Source: Sporisorium sorghi
Lineage: Eukaryota > Basidiomycota > Ustilaginomycetes > Ustilaginales > Ustilaginaceae
NCBI GenBank assembly: GCA_023212695.1
Contig: JALCCG010000104.1
Coordinates: 1-64,000 of the forward strand
Direction of reading: 5' to 3'
Length of the DNA stretch: 64,000 nucleotides
Shown here: positions 41,789-52,130 of the stretch, piece by piece
How positions within the stretch are numbered: position 1 is the first letter of the stretch
How the letters are laid out: the number at the start of each line of letters is the position of its first letter
The notes under the pieces: generated by a model
Told to the model about the DNA's origin: nothing
The model's input: the letters and a program-made list of their open reading frames with translations, nothing else
Databases searched by the model: none
Program-made: the position numbers and the translations under genes

Positions 41789-43079
41789 ATCTCTTCTTCT
41801 CTTGTTGCCAAGCTTGAGTAGGGAGGGAGTTGTCTAGCGGATCCGAACGATCTTTGCTGCTCTGAGCTCCCGCAGCAACGGTTTTGAAGCTCGATTTGAA
41901 ACTTCTGCAGTCGTGTTGATCGGGTAGGAGGAGGACTCTGTTGTCACTCTCTGTCTCTTGCTGCACTAGTCGCTGTCGACAGCAAGGCACGCATCGGATG
42001 TGCAAAGGCAACGCTGCAGCGTCATGCGACCCAAGCGAAAACGACGAGCGTTGACTTAGTTCCGCTTGAACCGCTCGTCCGCAACAAGTTTGTGGGGTAC
42101 TCGCTTGCTTGCTTTGGCACAGAGAGGGAGAAGAAGGAGGATCGGAAGGGCGAATGCTTGACAAAGGGCCCCTTCTTTTCGAGTGTCTCGGATGCAAAGA
42201 AAGCTCGCAATCTGATTGGCCGAGAGCGATTGGAGAAGCAGCGAGTCGAGAAGATGGCTGGCTACTCTCTGGTTCCCATGGATATGCAGCATGCATGTGC
42301 AAAGTGTGCCTTTGCGTCTCGGATGCGAACTCCGCATCAGCAAGTGAGGCGCAGGAACTGCATTCGCAGCACAGCTCAGTCAGTCACGCTTGCCGTCGCT
42401 CTCATTGTTCGCTCGCTCGCTCGCCCAGAGAAAGTGGGGGTCATCGCGAATTGCAAACGGAGAAAGCTCGTTGTGGGATGCCGTAGCCAATGTTCTGGCT
42501 CGCTCGCTTAGATGGGTTGGCGGCAACCAGGATGCAAGCGACCCAGAGCGAAATCTTTGTTCCTCTCTCTCTCTCGATCGTTCCGAGCGGCGACTGTTAC
42601 GTAAAGAGGCAGTCGAGGAGAAGGAGGAGGAGGAGGACGAGGTTAAACGGATGGAAAGTTTTGCACGAGGCCTTCGCTTGCCCTGGAAAAACGAACTCTG
42701 ATTTCGTGCAACTGCACAGCATCGATCCATCTCGAGCAAGCAACCCTCGGATCGACTGCACTTGACACTGCACATCCGCAGAGGCGATCATCCGCTCTTG
42801 CTCGTGGTGAGGCTCTGGAGGCAAGGAAGGATAGATCAGCTGAGACTCCCCTTCGTTCTCATCGTAAGGCGCAGTCACGGGGTCGATGCTAAAGAATCTT
42901 TCTTTCTTAGGGCCGTTGGGAGCGGCTCGGCGGCAGGCTCGTTCCGAGATCTCATGGTGGGCGTCGTCGTTGCTCGTTGCGCTTTGCTTGTGCTGTTTGG
43001 GCGACGTAGATGGCTTGGACGCTGTGTTTGCAGAGGCTGAGCGCCAGAAGAGAAACTATTAATAAAACATTTTTCAGCC

Positions 43080-43080
<1 letters not shown>

Positions 43081-43115
<35 letters not shown>
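43081..43115. repeat. poly(dA) tract, 35 bases
   Basis: An uninterrupted A run is followed 80 bp later by a T run of similar length, so the two could pair as an A/T hairpin. Confidence 0.95.
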
Positions 43116-43118
<3 letters not shown>

Positions 43119-43192
43119 CCGCTAGACGACATCACATCCGGGCTCCAGACCAGTCACCCCCGCGATTTAGTCTACTTTTGACCCCGCCTTTT

Positions 43193-43194
<2 letters not shown>

Positions 43195-43226
<32 letters not shown>
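43195..43226. repeat. poly(dT) tract, 32 bases
   Basis: An uninterrupted T run lies just downstream of the 43081-43115 A run, in opposite composition. Confidence 0.95.
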
Positions 43227-43410
43227 CTCATTAATTTATTTATCGCTTTTGCAATGCTACTTGGCTCAACTGCTCAGCTGCTCCATGCTGCTCCTCCATC
43301 CTTGCTTGCAGCGTTGACTGTGTCACGGCCCTCGTCTCGCTTAGCATCTTGCGTTGTCGCCCTCATCCTCTCGTCTTGTGCCCATTTCTCTGCAGTCGAC
43401 TCGCCGGATG

Positions 43411-43446
43411 GGTTTGGTTTGGTTTGGTTTGGTTTGGTTTGGTTTT
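43411..43446. repeat. (GGTTT)7 pentanucleotide repeat
   Basis: Seven tandem GGTTT units are visible. It differs from the TTAGGG-type telomere repeat usual in fungi, so it is treated as an ordinary microsatellite. Confidence 0.95.
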
Positions 43447-43726
43447 CTCATTTGGCGTAACTGGCGTTGCATAACCGTCACAAACTCGCTCTGCGCTAAT
43501 GCTTTGAATCGTCTCCTGTTCCTCTGCTCTGGTTTCGCTTGTTTGGCCTGTTTGTTCAGGCAGATTCGCACACTCACGGAGCGAGAGGCCCACACGCAGG
43601 TGCACACATCTCGCCCAGGCCGAAGAAATCGGCTGCAAGCAAAGAGGTCTAGCTAGTCGCTCGAGCTGCCTAATTTTACTGTGACATCCATGTCCATGTC
43701 AAATGACTTGCTTTGCATCGTTTCGA

Positions 43727-43769
<43 letters not shown>

Positions 43770-44519
43770 TGCAATGCAAACCTCTGCTTTGGGCTCCTCC
43801 TCTTCCTCTGCCTGCGCCGCCACTCATCCGAGACCCTTCCCTTCACTTTGCCAAAGACTTGTCTCCTTTTCGCACCCTCGTTTTTGCTGAGCCTGCCGGC
43901 CCTGGCCAGCTCCAGGCTTTTGCGCGCCATCTCCTCTCTGCACTCGTCGTCTTCCCCAGAGTCCTGTCTGCCTCGCCTGTCTTTGTTTGACTGTCTCGCC
44001 TGAGTTGGTGCCTTGCTTGGCTTGTCTGCCTCTCTGCCTTGCCTCGAACCCCAGATTTTCCTGCTCTTTCGCTCCGTCTCGCTTTATAACTCCACCAGAC
44101 CTCCTCGTTTTGCCTCAAGGCTCTTGGAACCTCTTCGCCCTTCCATCGTCTTCCTCTTGACCTCATCACCACCACCACCACCACCACCACCGTACTCTCT
44201 GTTTCTTGACATCCTTCACTATCGGATCCACGCATCTGTGCAGCAACGAGCGACGAGACTTTTAGAAAAGCAACAGCCCCAGCCCGCCCTATACCCTAGA
44301 GCTCTAATTTGCTGCAGCTTCCTAGTGCGAGGTCGACGCCACCACGTTTCTTCCTTCGACGCATTCCAACGTCCCCGCTGCCAGCGCCGCTACACCTCGA
44401 CGACTTGCTGTCATCGTTTGCGCTCTCTTCTTGACGCCCTCGCCCTTTTTCCGCCTTCTTCCAACTCTGGCTTTCGAGTGGCATAGATTCCATCTTACCG
44501 CCTCTCGCCTCTTTCCAAA

Positions 44520-45952
44520 ATGAGCTACGTTAGCAGCGGCAGCAGCTCCTCAGGCGCCACACCCTTTTCCGTCGGCCCCTCGAGCTCCACCTCTCGCAGC
44601 CCGTCTGCCGAACCCTCCGCCTCTTCTTCCTCCTCCTCCTCCTCCTCCTCCAACAACAACAATAAAAAGCAACGACGCCTCACGCTCCAAGATATTCACA
44701 TCCCCGCCGGCTTCGAGATCGCCAAGGACCTTGGCCAAGCAGGTACCGAATACCCTTCCGAGGAAAACATCCAAAAGGCAGCCGAGGTCTTGCAGTCGCT
44801 TCGCGGCCGCATGCCCGACGGCTCCGACGGCCAAGTCGCTGCATGTGACTACTGCAGGCGTCGCAAGATTCGCTGCGACCGTATCAAGCCTACCTGTGGC
44901 AGCTGCGTCGCGTCCGGCCGCAAGTGCACCACCGAGGACATGCTGCGCAAGCGTGGTCCTCCATCCAAGAAGGAGCGCGCCATCCTCGAAGCAGCTGGCA
45001 TCATCTTCCGTGGTACGAGGCCGCACAGGAGGCGCAGAACAGCCACCACATCGCTCGGCCCCGGTGCCGCCAAGAAGCAGCAGGAACAGATGCTCAGGAA
45101 GGTCGAGGAGGTGGCGGGTACACGAACGCGCGCCAACTCGACCAACTCGGGCGACACCGCTGCCGTGGCGAGTCTGGTGGATAATCTGGACGTCGCAAGC
45201 AAGAACTCGTGGATGGAGATGCTGAGCATCGCCACTCGCTCTGCGAACCCCTTTGCCGACTCGCCCGCGTCCTCACCCTCGGACATCTCGGCGCAGGATG
45301 CCTTCCGCGCCGATGCGGGAGCCTGCGACCACCTGCCGCCACACGGAGTCTCTTCCATGCCTCCTCGAGGGGCCATGGACGGCATGTACAGCAGTGCGCA
45401 GTGGGACACCACCTGGCCGTCGTTCGGTGCGGATCATCGCAACAAGCACGCTTCCAACGGCCCCTTGCCCGTCTTGGAGCTTCCGAACCTCAGCGCCTAC
45501 GCCTGCAACGCCAACATTGACAGCAAGCACGGTCTCATGATGAGGTCGTCGCCGCTCGCTTCGTTTGACGCAGCCGCTCTCGACTGGTCTGCATCCAACA
45601 TGTCGCCGTCGCAGTACCAGGTCATGTTCCCTCAAGCCGCCGTGCCTCCACCGCCGTTTGGGCATGGCATGGTGCACGTCGATCCGCACATGATGGCTCC
45701 TCATCAGCAACTTGACCAGCACCACCAGCAAGCGCACGCGCTGCAGCCCTTCATCAGCTCGCCCACCAGCATCGCTGCTGAAGCCATGGCGTTCCAGACC
45801 GCCATGGGCCATTTCTTCCCCAAGACCGAGCCCCTCGCGTCGTCCGTGTCGTCGTCGTCGTCTTCTGCCACTGCTGAGGTCAGCACGCCCTCCGAGCTGG
45901 ACCAGTTTATCTCGATGGGTCAACATCATTATCAGCACCACCAGCCACAGCA

Positions 45953-45997
<45 letters not shown>

Positions 45998-46022
45998 CTT
46001 GCCGTACGCACTCTCTTTCTAA
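44520..46022 (+). CDS. Zn2Cys6 transcription factor
   Basis: The 500-residue protein has a binuclear zinc cluster at about residues 109-136. It reads CDYCRRRKIRC, then DRIKPTCGSCVASGRKC, matching the C-x2-C-x6-C-x6-C-x2-C-x6-C spacing of fungal regulators. A basic linker follows (MLRKRGPPSKKERAILEAAG). N-terminal to the cluster is a poly-serine/asparagine tract and a conserved-looking segment (LTLQDIHIPAGFEIAKDLGQ). The C-terminal half is Pro/His/Gln-rich and ends in a long polyglutamine run encoded by a CAG tract at about 45947-45997. No fungal-specific middle homology domain is visible. The target genes are unknown. The start at 44520 (MSYVSSGSSSSGATPF) follows a CAAAATG context and is preceded by a long C/T-rich leader. 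Confidence 0.87.
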
Positions 46023-48171
46023 GACCTGCATACTGTTCTCTCTTTGTTTCTCACGTAATCTTTCGGGTTGGACACGTCCACGAGGCGTTGTATTTCATCT
46101 GTTCGGTTTTCCAGTGTTACGCTCTTGTACGTCTACATGGCTCTGCTTAATCTTGTGATCTTTATACTCTGTTTGGTTGTGTGGATCGACTCGAGGAGGG
46201 TAGGGTGTTGGCGATGAGTGGATGTTCCGGGTGCATAGCGGACGAGTCGAGGGTTGGGAGCTGCGCGCGGCTGCGGCTTGCGGTGCGTCACGATGCTCGC
46301 CTCGCCCTTTGCGAACAGCGCCGCCCACGAGCGAGTCGATACAAGTGTTTTCAACTCGGCACCATCGGGAACGGCTGGCTACCCACGGGGTCTCGCCTGG
46401 ACGCACTGACGGCAAGATGCAAGATGCAAGGCCGCGCGCGCCAGCATGGCTGATCTCGCTGTGACCGACTCGGAGGCTCCAGTCCAGGCCCGCTGAACGA
46501 CCGCTCTGTTCTATTGGCAACCTCCGGCAGCTTTGTCCCCCGCGGCGAGCAGGGTGCGCCTTTGCAGTCGCTCCAGCTGTGCTTCGTTCCGCTCTCACGA
46601 ATCTGATGCTGTGCAGCACTACAGCTCGCTCACCGATGCACTCCAGGTCCAGCTTGCTCACGCGGTGCGCACCGCACTTTGAATCTGACACCCTCGTTTC
46701 ACTTGTCACTCGATGCAGCTGTCCCAGTCTCATTGGTCACGAGGCTGTGTGCGTGAGGGGAGACGTTGTTCTGTCTGTTGAGACAAAACGGCAGGGGAAG
46801 CCGCGAAGACGTGCCGACGCTATCGAGGAGTATGTGCCAGCTCTAGTGCGGCGCGCGCTCGAGTGGAGAAGACGACACGCTCGAAGTCACCAGCGTGGCT
46901 GATGACTTGTCCACGACCACCGCTGCAGCCAAGGCCGACTACCTTGACCGCCTGCCGTGCTCCACGTGGAGCGGCTCCAGCCGGGATTTAATAAACGTGT
47001 ACGGCACCCATGGCGACAAGGCTCCACACCGCTACAGGCCTTCGAGCACACACTCTGCTCTCTCATCGACTGCTCGAGCGACCGACGACCTCGCGAGCCA
47101 GTTCGATCCTCATCTAGCTGGGAACTGGTAGATCTGCCCGCCGCCCTGCACGACGCTTCTTCTGCTCCTGCGACCATCTCACGCCCTTTATCTCTAGTCG
47201 TGTACCTCAGTTCACGTCAGATTTCCTGCGCCCGTGAATCTCGCGTGCAAGGAGATGACAACGGATGCGACACAAAACTTGCGTGGACGCGCTGGCTTCG
47301 GTGCAGATACTGCGCGCCTCGATCGATGCTGTCGACATCATCGATCAAGATAATGCAAGCGACCTTGCTCTCGGGCGATGACAAGGAGCTCTCTCCAGCC
47401 ATTCGCGCGTCGTGGCCAATGAACTTTCACACGATCTTGTAGGTCGAGTCGGGCACCGTTTCCATGGTGAGCGCAACGAGCCGGGTTGATGTGAAGCACC
47501 TCGTGCAGCATGCAGAGTCGGACGATGCGGAGAGAGGAGTCGAGCGTGGAGACGCTCTTTATCGGAGTCGAGATGTCTTCGCCCCCGAGGGGCCCTTTTC
47601 CCTGCCCATGACCTTAACCACCTCGTCGACGTACGAGCCGGGCTCCTGGAGCATCTGAGGCTCTACCCGCATCCGTACAGGTATCGAGTACATCTCCCCG
47701 CGCTTCGAGATGACGCATGTTTCCGTGTCTAGATTTCACCGATACTACACACTGCCGAACAAGAGCAGAGTTGATCTGCCGGTGAGCCAGTTGTTCAGCT
47801 CCTTGCCTGGGAAGGCGGTTCGTGTGCCGTTCTCGAACCTCATGGAAGAGCAATGAGTGGTATTCTATGGTTGAAAGACAGACGGTTCAGAGGCGGAAGC
47901 CGCGCGCTGCTGCGATTAGCATTGTCCGAGGAGAGCTGTCCTTTGGCCAGCTGTTTTGCACGTCGAGCGAAGCAGAGGGAGGAAAGTTAGTCCTTTCTGT
48001 CTTTGCATCTAGTCGCTGTGCGAGAGACGACTCACCCGTGAGTGTTTTGCGGAGAGACTGCATTTCAAACGAGATCCAACAAGGACAAGACAGCGGGCAG
48101 AGGTCAGCGTCGAGCCTCCCCGCCCTCTCCCTCTGGGCACCACTGCTACTACATACTGTACAAGCAGCTCG
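46023..48171. other. 2.1-kb interval without an intact gene; possible decayed coding relics
   Basis: This interval lies between the convergent Zn2Cys6 and Kre6 genes. Short stretches read like protein but in changing frames with stops. Examples are plus-strand 47610-47721 (DLNHLVDVRAGLLEHLRLY) and, after a frame change, about 47729-47856 (RFHRYYTLPNKSRVDLPVSQ, ending NLMEEQ). They could be fragments of a decayed gene or chance frames. I recognise no family. Confidence 0.35.
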
Positions 48172-50055
48172 CTAGCAGCCGGTGAGCTTGTTTTTCGGCC
48201 ACTCGTCGGGATACGTCGTAAAATTTCGGTTGGTATAAACGTCGAGGTGATCCTGGATGTACTTTGCAGTCGGGTGATCTGGCGGGTCGCAGCTAATCCT
48301 ATCTGGCTCGCCATCCTTCTGATACACTCTTACATAGTCGAGTCGCATCACAGCCGGGAAATCGATCTGGTTCCAATGCACCTTCTGAAACCCATCCGAG
48401 AGCGCCAGATTGATAACGATCGCCATCGGCTCGGTGGGGACGATCCTCTGCCCAATCTCCGTATACGGATTCGCAGCCAGCGAGGCGCCAGAGATCGTCC
48501 ACGTCGGTTGGCCGTTGAGGAACCAGGTGATGCTGCCGCTGCCGTCTCCCGCCCAGTCCGGGTCGTACTGGACGCCCATTGTCACGGGCACGCCGCCGGA
48601 CTGCGCATACGCCGTATCCGGCACCTTGGTCACCGCCGATACCGCTTCCTGATACACGCCGCCGGTGTACGGGTTGAACTGCGTATCCGCCGAGTGCAGC
48701 GTCGCCACGCTCGGCGACTGGTTCCACGTATAGTTGGCATCGAACGGCGCGATTTGGAACGACTGCGACGCTTCGCCGTGGCCGTTCATGACCTGCGTTT
48801 CGAAGATGTCGATCTCGGGACTCGAGCGGCCCACGCTGTGGTTGGGGCCCGGGTGGTCTTCGCCAGGACACGTGCAGGCCGAGCACCGCTGGCCTTCGAG
48901 GAAACTGATCTTGTAGTCCACGTCCTTCGAGTACAGCCCGTGCGCGTTGAGCGCCGACGCAGGGCCGGTGCGTTCCGGGTTCGTCTGATTCGGCAGCGTG
49001 CCCAAGTCGCACGTCGTGTAGCTGTACGGCCACATCCCCTGCGTCGTACCGGCATAGCCCGCGCGCCCCAAGTTGCCCAGCAACCACACTGCTGGCCAAA
49101 AACCCTGTGTGTCGTGCGCGCCCGGCAGGATGACGCTCGTCTCGATATAGCCGCCTTGGAAGCAAAACTTGTTCCAGCTCTGCAGCATGCCGGATTGGAA
49201 GTTGAGGTTGTGCGTCTCCTTCTCCTGCAGCCAGACGTTGAGGTAGCCGCCCGTGGTGTTGATCGCTTCTGGATTATACCATTCGTAATCGCCCGTGACC
49301 CAGTAGTGCAGATCGACGGCTTCCCAGAACGGGTCGTCGCCCGGCCAGAACGTGCGGCCGTCCTGCTCGAACTCGTCGCTGAACACAATGTGGTAGCTCG
49401 ACCCGTCCGTGGGGTTCTTCCACGCATGCGCCCGTGTCGGCGTGTCAGCGTCGACGAGCGAGAACAGATTCGGCAGCAGCGGCACCTGCCCGGACCCATT
49501 CGTGCCACCTAGCCCGTAGAAGCTCGCCGCCTTCCTATCGTGATTCGAGATCAGGAAGTGATACAAAATCGGATACCCCGCAAACAGCATCAGCAGCGCC
49601 AACGACAACAGCGTCAGCACACCCACATTGAACACGCCCCGCACACTGATGTTGCACCAGCCGAATAGGCAGCTGACGACGCTGCGCTTGCGCTCGACGC
49701 CGGGCACATGGAGCCAGTCATCCTCCTCGGGCCCGCCCGTGTAGTCGTACAGCCACGCGATGGCTTGTGCGTGATAGTTGGTTTTGCGGTGGAGCTCGGA
49801 GGAGGACGAGGCGGGCGAGGTGTTTGTGTAGGGTTTGGCGTCCGGCACGCCGCGCTGGACGGGCGTGATGGCGGGCCGCTGCGCTGGCGGGAGGTGCGCG
49901 GAGCGCGTCGGCGGTGAGGAGGACGTGGCTGGCTCGAGAGGCGATAAGCCCCGGGGTGGTGATGGAGGCTGCAGGGCGGACGGATCGGTGGACAGACGCA
50001 GGCCGTCCTGTCGCGCTCGCTGTGCATCTTTTCGGAACGCATCTTGCGTCGCCAT
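48172..50055 (-). CDS. KRE6: Kre6/Skn1-family beta-1,6-glucan synthesis protein (GH16-like, type II membrane)
   Basis: The 627-residue protein has a cytosolic N-terminus of about 140 residues rich in Ser/Pro, then one transmembrane segment (VLTLLSLALLMLFAGYPILY). A lumenal GH16-type glycosidase domain follows. Family features include WLHVPGVERKR before the membrane, YHIVFSDEFEQDGRTFWPGD, QGFWPAVWLLGNLGRAGYAG, and the catalytic-type motif PEIDIFETQVMNGHGEASQS near residue 414. The C-terminus carries the usual YVRVYQKDGE and SCDPPDHPTAKYI cysteine segment, ending NKLTGC. Kre6/Skn1 act in the ER and Golgi in building cell wall beta-1,6-glucan; the exact reaction is not settled. The ATG at 50055 (MATQDAFRKDAQRARQDGL) is chosen; the frame upstream begins only with a TTG. 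Confidence 0.9.
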   Translation of the reverse strand: MATQDAFRKDAQRARQDGLRLSTDPSALQPPSPPRGLSPLEPATSSSPPTRSAHLPPAQRPAITPVQRGVPDAKPYTNTSPASSSSELHRKTNYHAQAIAWLYDYTGGPEEDDWLHVPGVERKRSVVSCLFGWCNISVRGVFNVGVLTLLSLALLMLFAGYPILYHFLISNHDRKAASFYGLGGTNGSGQVPLLPNLFSLVDADTPTRAHAWKNPTDGSSYHIVFSDEFEQDGRTFWPGDDPFWEAVDLHYWVTGDYEWYNPEAINTTGGYLNVWLQEKETHNLNFQSGMLQSWNKFCFQGGYIETSVILPGAHDTQGFWPAVWLLGNLGRAGYAGTTQGMWPYSYTTCDLGTLPNQTNPERTGPASALNAHGLYSKDVDYKISFLEGQRCSACTCPGEDHPGPNHSVGRSSPEIDIFETQVMNGHGEASQSFQIAPFDANYTWNQSPSVATLHSADTQFNPYTGGVYQEAVSAVTKVPDTAYAQSGGVPVTMGVQYDPDWAGDGSGSITWFLNGQPTWTISGASLAANPYTEIGQRIVPTEPMAIVINLALSDGFQKVHWNQIDFPAVMRLDYVRVYQKDGEPDRISCDPPDHPTAKYIQDHLDVYTNRNFTTYPDEWPKNKLTGC

Positions 50056-50874
50056 CGTCTTGTGCGCTGCCGAGTTGTCTGCAACGACAAGTTGAGACAA
50101 GAGATAGGATGTTCGGCGATACACGACTTGGTGCAGTGCGTGGTCGCTTGGACGGCAAGACAAAGAAGGTGGTGAGGAAGCCAAAAGACAAGTGCCGTCG
50201 TGTGCGAGGTCCAGAGGCTTGCGGTGGCCACTTCATCGTCGCCTCAAGAGGAGGACAATGCTGCGCCACATCAAGGTGCTTGGTTCCCACCAAGATACCC
50301 GCCCACCATGCAGCCCTGCAGGGCTCAATCACACCCGCACGTGCTTCCAGTCAAGAGAGCGAGAGAGGGGCTCATGCGAAAGAAAGGGAGAAGAGGAGGT
50401 CCGAGTGGGTGTGAGGCAAGTCGGTGTGGGACGAGGCTGCTGCGATGCACCGGTCCGGTCTCATTTCAAGAGTGCGGCGTCGCGGACCCGACCACCGCCC
50501 GCTTTCCGCGAGAGAGAGAGCTGGATCGAAATGAGGGATGGCAAAACAATGGCAACGAGTGGTTCCCTCTCATAACCAGAGGTTGCTTTTGAGATCCCAC
50601 AAGCTGCCAATGCAGGTTGATAAGGCGAGAAGGCTCGTGCATCGGATTCGACCCGCACGGATCCATGAGCTCGCCGCAGGTGCGAGTCTGTACGTGCTAC
50701 ACAAAAGCTCCATGATGAAACGCTTGATTAGTTTGTGGTGCAAGGGTCGGGCACAGACCCTCGCTTTCGGGTTGTGTTTCGGTCGGATGGAACATGCTGC
50801 ATGCACCTGCATTGTCAAGGTGGAAAGGGTACAAGTACATTTGATCGTCGATGATGACGCAAGCGCTGGTGGCA
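50056..50874. other. intergenic region upstream of Kre6
   Basis: This 819-bp region lies between the Kre6 start and the stop codon of the next minus-strand gene. It probably holds the Kre6 promoter and leader. I see no coding signal or notable repeat. Confidence 0.55.
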
Positions 50875-51765
50875 TCAGTCGTTTCTTGGCCGCTTGGAGT
50901 GATATGCATCGTCGGCGTCGAGCAGGTCGCGCTCCACGCTGCTCGGTCGTGGCCGTTTAATCGCAGACGAGGTGGACGACGAGGGCAACGGAGGCGTCGA
51001 CTCGGGATATCGTGGACGAGCGTCGTACCGCGACGGTGAAGAGTGTGGTTCGTGTGGATGTGCTCGACGCGAAGGTGATGCAGCAGAGAGAGGTCGCGCT
51101 GGAGGTGGTTGTGGTGATTGCGAAGGTTCTTGGCGATACGATGCGCTTGGATGCGAGTCTCTGCGTGCCAAGGCTTGTGGTGAGCCTTCCGAGGTGGAGT
51201 ACATGTCTGCGCCTCTTTGAGAGGAAATGCTGGTTCTCGCTCCTCCCACTGCAGCTGTCGGTAGAGGCGGAGAAGCATACCCTCGATTGATCCCGCTTCC
51301 GAACGAGTGATAGCTCGGCTCTGCATACCTCGCCGAATACGACCGATACTCCTCCCCGCCCTCGTACCCTCTATGCATCCCCCTATGCTCGTACGCATCG
51401 CCACCACGCTCGCGAGCAGCCATCGAAGTCGCACGACGCCTGGCCGCCTCGGCAGCCGCTACAGCCGCCGCAGCCTCGCGCTCCAACTCGAGTGCATGGT
51501 CGCGATGCGACTGTTCGATCTGCGCGCGTTGCGCCCGTTTGGCAGCAACAGCATCGAGGAGAAAGTCGATCTCTTCGCGCAGCTTTTGATCTTTGGCGCT
51601 GGCTCTGGCGACGTTGGCCTTGAGCTCGGCGTGGTCAGCCGAGACGCGGTCGAACTTGTCCTTGCACTTGAGGAAGAGCGACTTGTAGTCGGTCGACGGG
51701 TTGGCACCGCGCGAGTTGTGCGGGGCGAGTGAGTCAGCTTCCGAGGTGCTGGCCACTTCGGACAT
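50875..51765 (-). CDS. coiled-coil protein resembling INO80 complex subunit F
   Basis: The 296-residue protein has one ordered-looking region at about residues 26-100. It begins DYKSLFLKCKDKFDRVSADH and continues ELKANVARASAKDQKLREEI with DFLLDAVAAKRAQRAQIEQ. The pattern of a YK-L/K-K start, a regular heptad helix and an L-REE-DFLLD end resembles the INO80F-type coiled coil of chromatin remodelling subunits. The rest is disordered: an Ala/Arg helix (EREAAAAVAAAEAARRRATS), Tyr/Gly/Ser-rich sequence, and a basic C-terminus with IKRPRPSSVERDLLDADDAY and SKRPRND, which suits a nuclear protein. The ATG at 51765 is clear. Assignment is by pattern only; a generic coiled-coil protein is the alternative. 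It is divergent from TRM2. Confidence 0.5.
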   Translation of the reverse strand: MSEVASTSEADSLAPHNSRGANPSTDYKSLFLKCKDKFDRVSADHAELKANVARASAKDQKLREEIDFLLDAVAAKRAQRAQIEQSHRDHALELEREAAAAVAAAEAARRRATSMAARERGGDAYEHRGMHRGYEGGEEYRSYSARYAEPSYHSFGSGINRGYASPPLPTAAVGGARTSISSQRGADMYSTSEGSPQALARRDSHPSASYRQEPSQSPQPPPARPLSAASPSRRAHPHEPHSSPSRYDARPRYPESTPPLPSSSTSSAIKRPRPSSVERDLLDADDAYHSKRPRND

Positions 51766-52130
51766 GGTTGCCGGTGTCGACGAGGGTGTTGGGTCGTGGT
51801 GGAGAGAGGAAGCTCGTCACGATCAGAGCTTGACAGCTGCGACTCAGCTTCGTTCGCACGGATCCGGATTTTGGCGCGCCTCAAACAATGTTACGTCGAA
51901 ACAATTGAATGGTTAATGTTGAAAAATTCAATTCCCGAATCCCGAACTGAAACTTGAAATTTTAGGAAGAAAAAAAAAAAAAAAAAAAAAAAAAGTGGAG
52001 CGGAAAAAGGTTTAAAAATCGACTTTTTTTTTGGTTGGCTGTCGAGAAAACGTCAAACAACGAACGACGACGACGAACGACGTTGTAAATTTACCACCAT
52101 CACCACCCATCTACAAAGTGCCATCGCTAG
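51766..52130. promoter_or_regulatory. divergent promoter region with 25-base poly(dA)
   Basis: This 365-bp region separates the divergent INO80F-like and TRM2 genes. A 25-base A run at 51970-51994 lies about 135 bp upstream of the TRM2 start and 205 bp from the other start, consistent with a shared nucleosome-free promoter. Function is inferred from position only. Confidence 0.45.

Larger units (their letters stand above)
40941..44519. other. 3.6-kb gene-free interval upstream of the Zn2Cys6 regulator
   Basis: This is the longest gene-free stretch in the window, lying between the divergent DPH1 and Zn2Cys6 genes. It contains (CTGG)n at 41749-41788, a 35-base A run at 43081-43115, a 32-base T run at 43195-43226, (GGTTT)n at 43411-43446, (CT)n at 43733-43764 and (CCA)n at 44166-44191. 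The last 800 bp are C/T-rich, like a long fungal 5' leader. Open frames here lack family features and are compositionally unlike the neighbours. It may be an extended promoter, a long 5' UTR or a non-coding transcript; the sequence does not decide. Confidence 0.5.

Noticed and set aside
41508..42302. 264-codon minus-strand open frame in the 3.6-kb interval
   Set aside because: It begins at a doubtful start, crosses a CTGG microsatellite giving an SQPA repeat, and has no family features.
47099..47112. AGTTCGATCCT resembling a tRNA B box
   Set aside because: No A box at the right distance and no acceptor stem pairing around it, so it is not called as a tRNA.
48247..49512. 421-codon plus-strand open frame opposite the Kre6 gene
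   Set aside because: The translation is Arg/His/Val-rich with no domain, while the minus strand carries a clear GH16-type domain.
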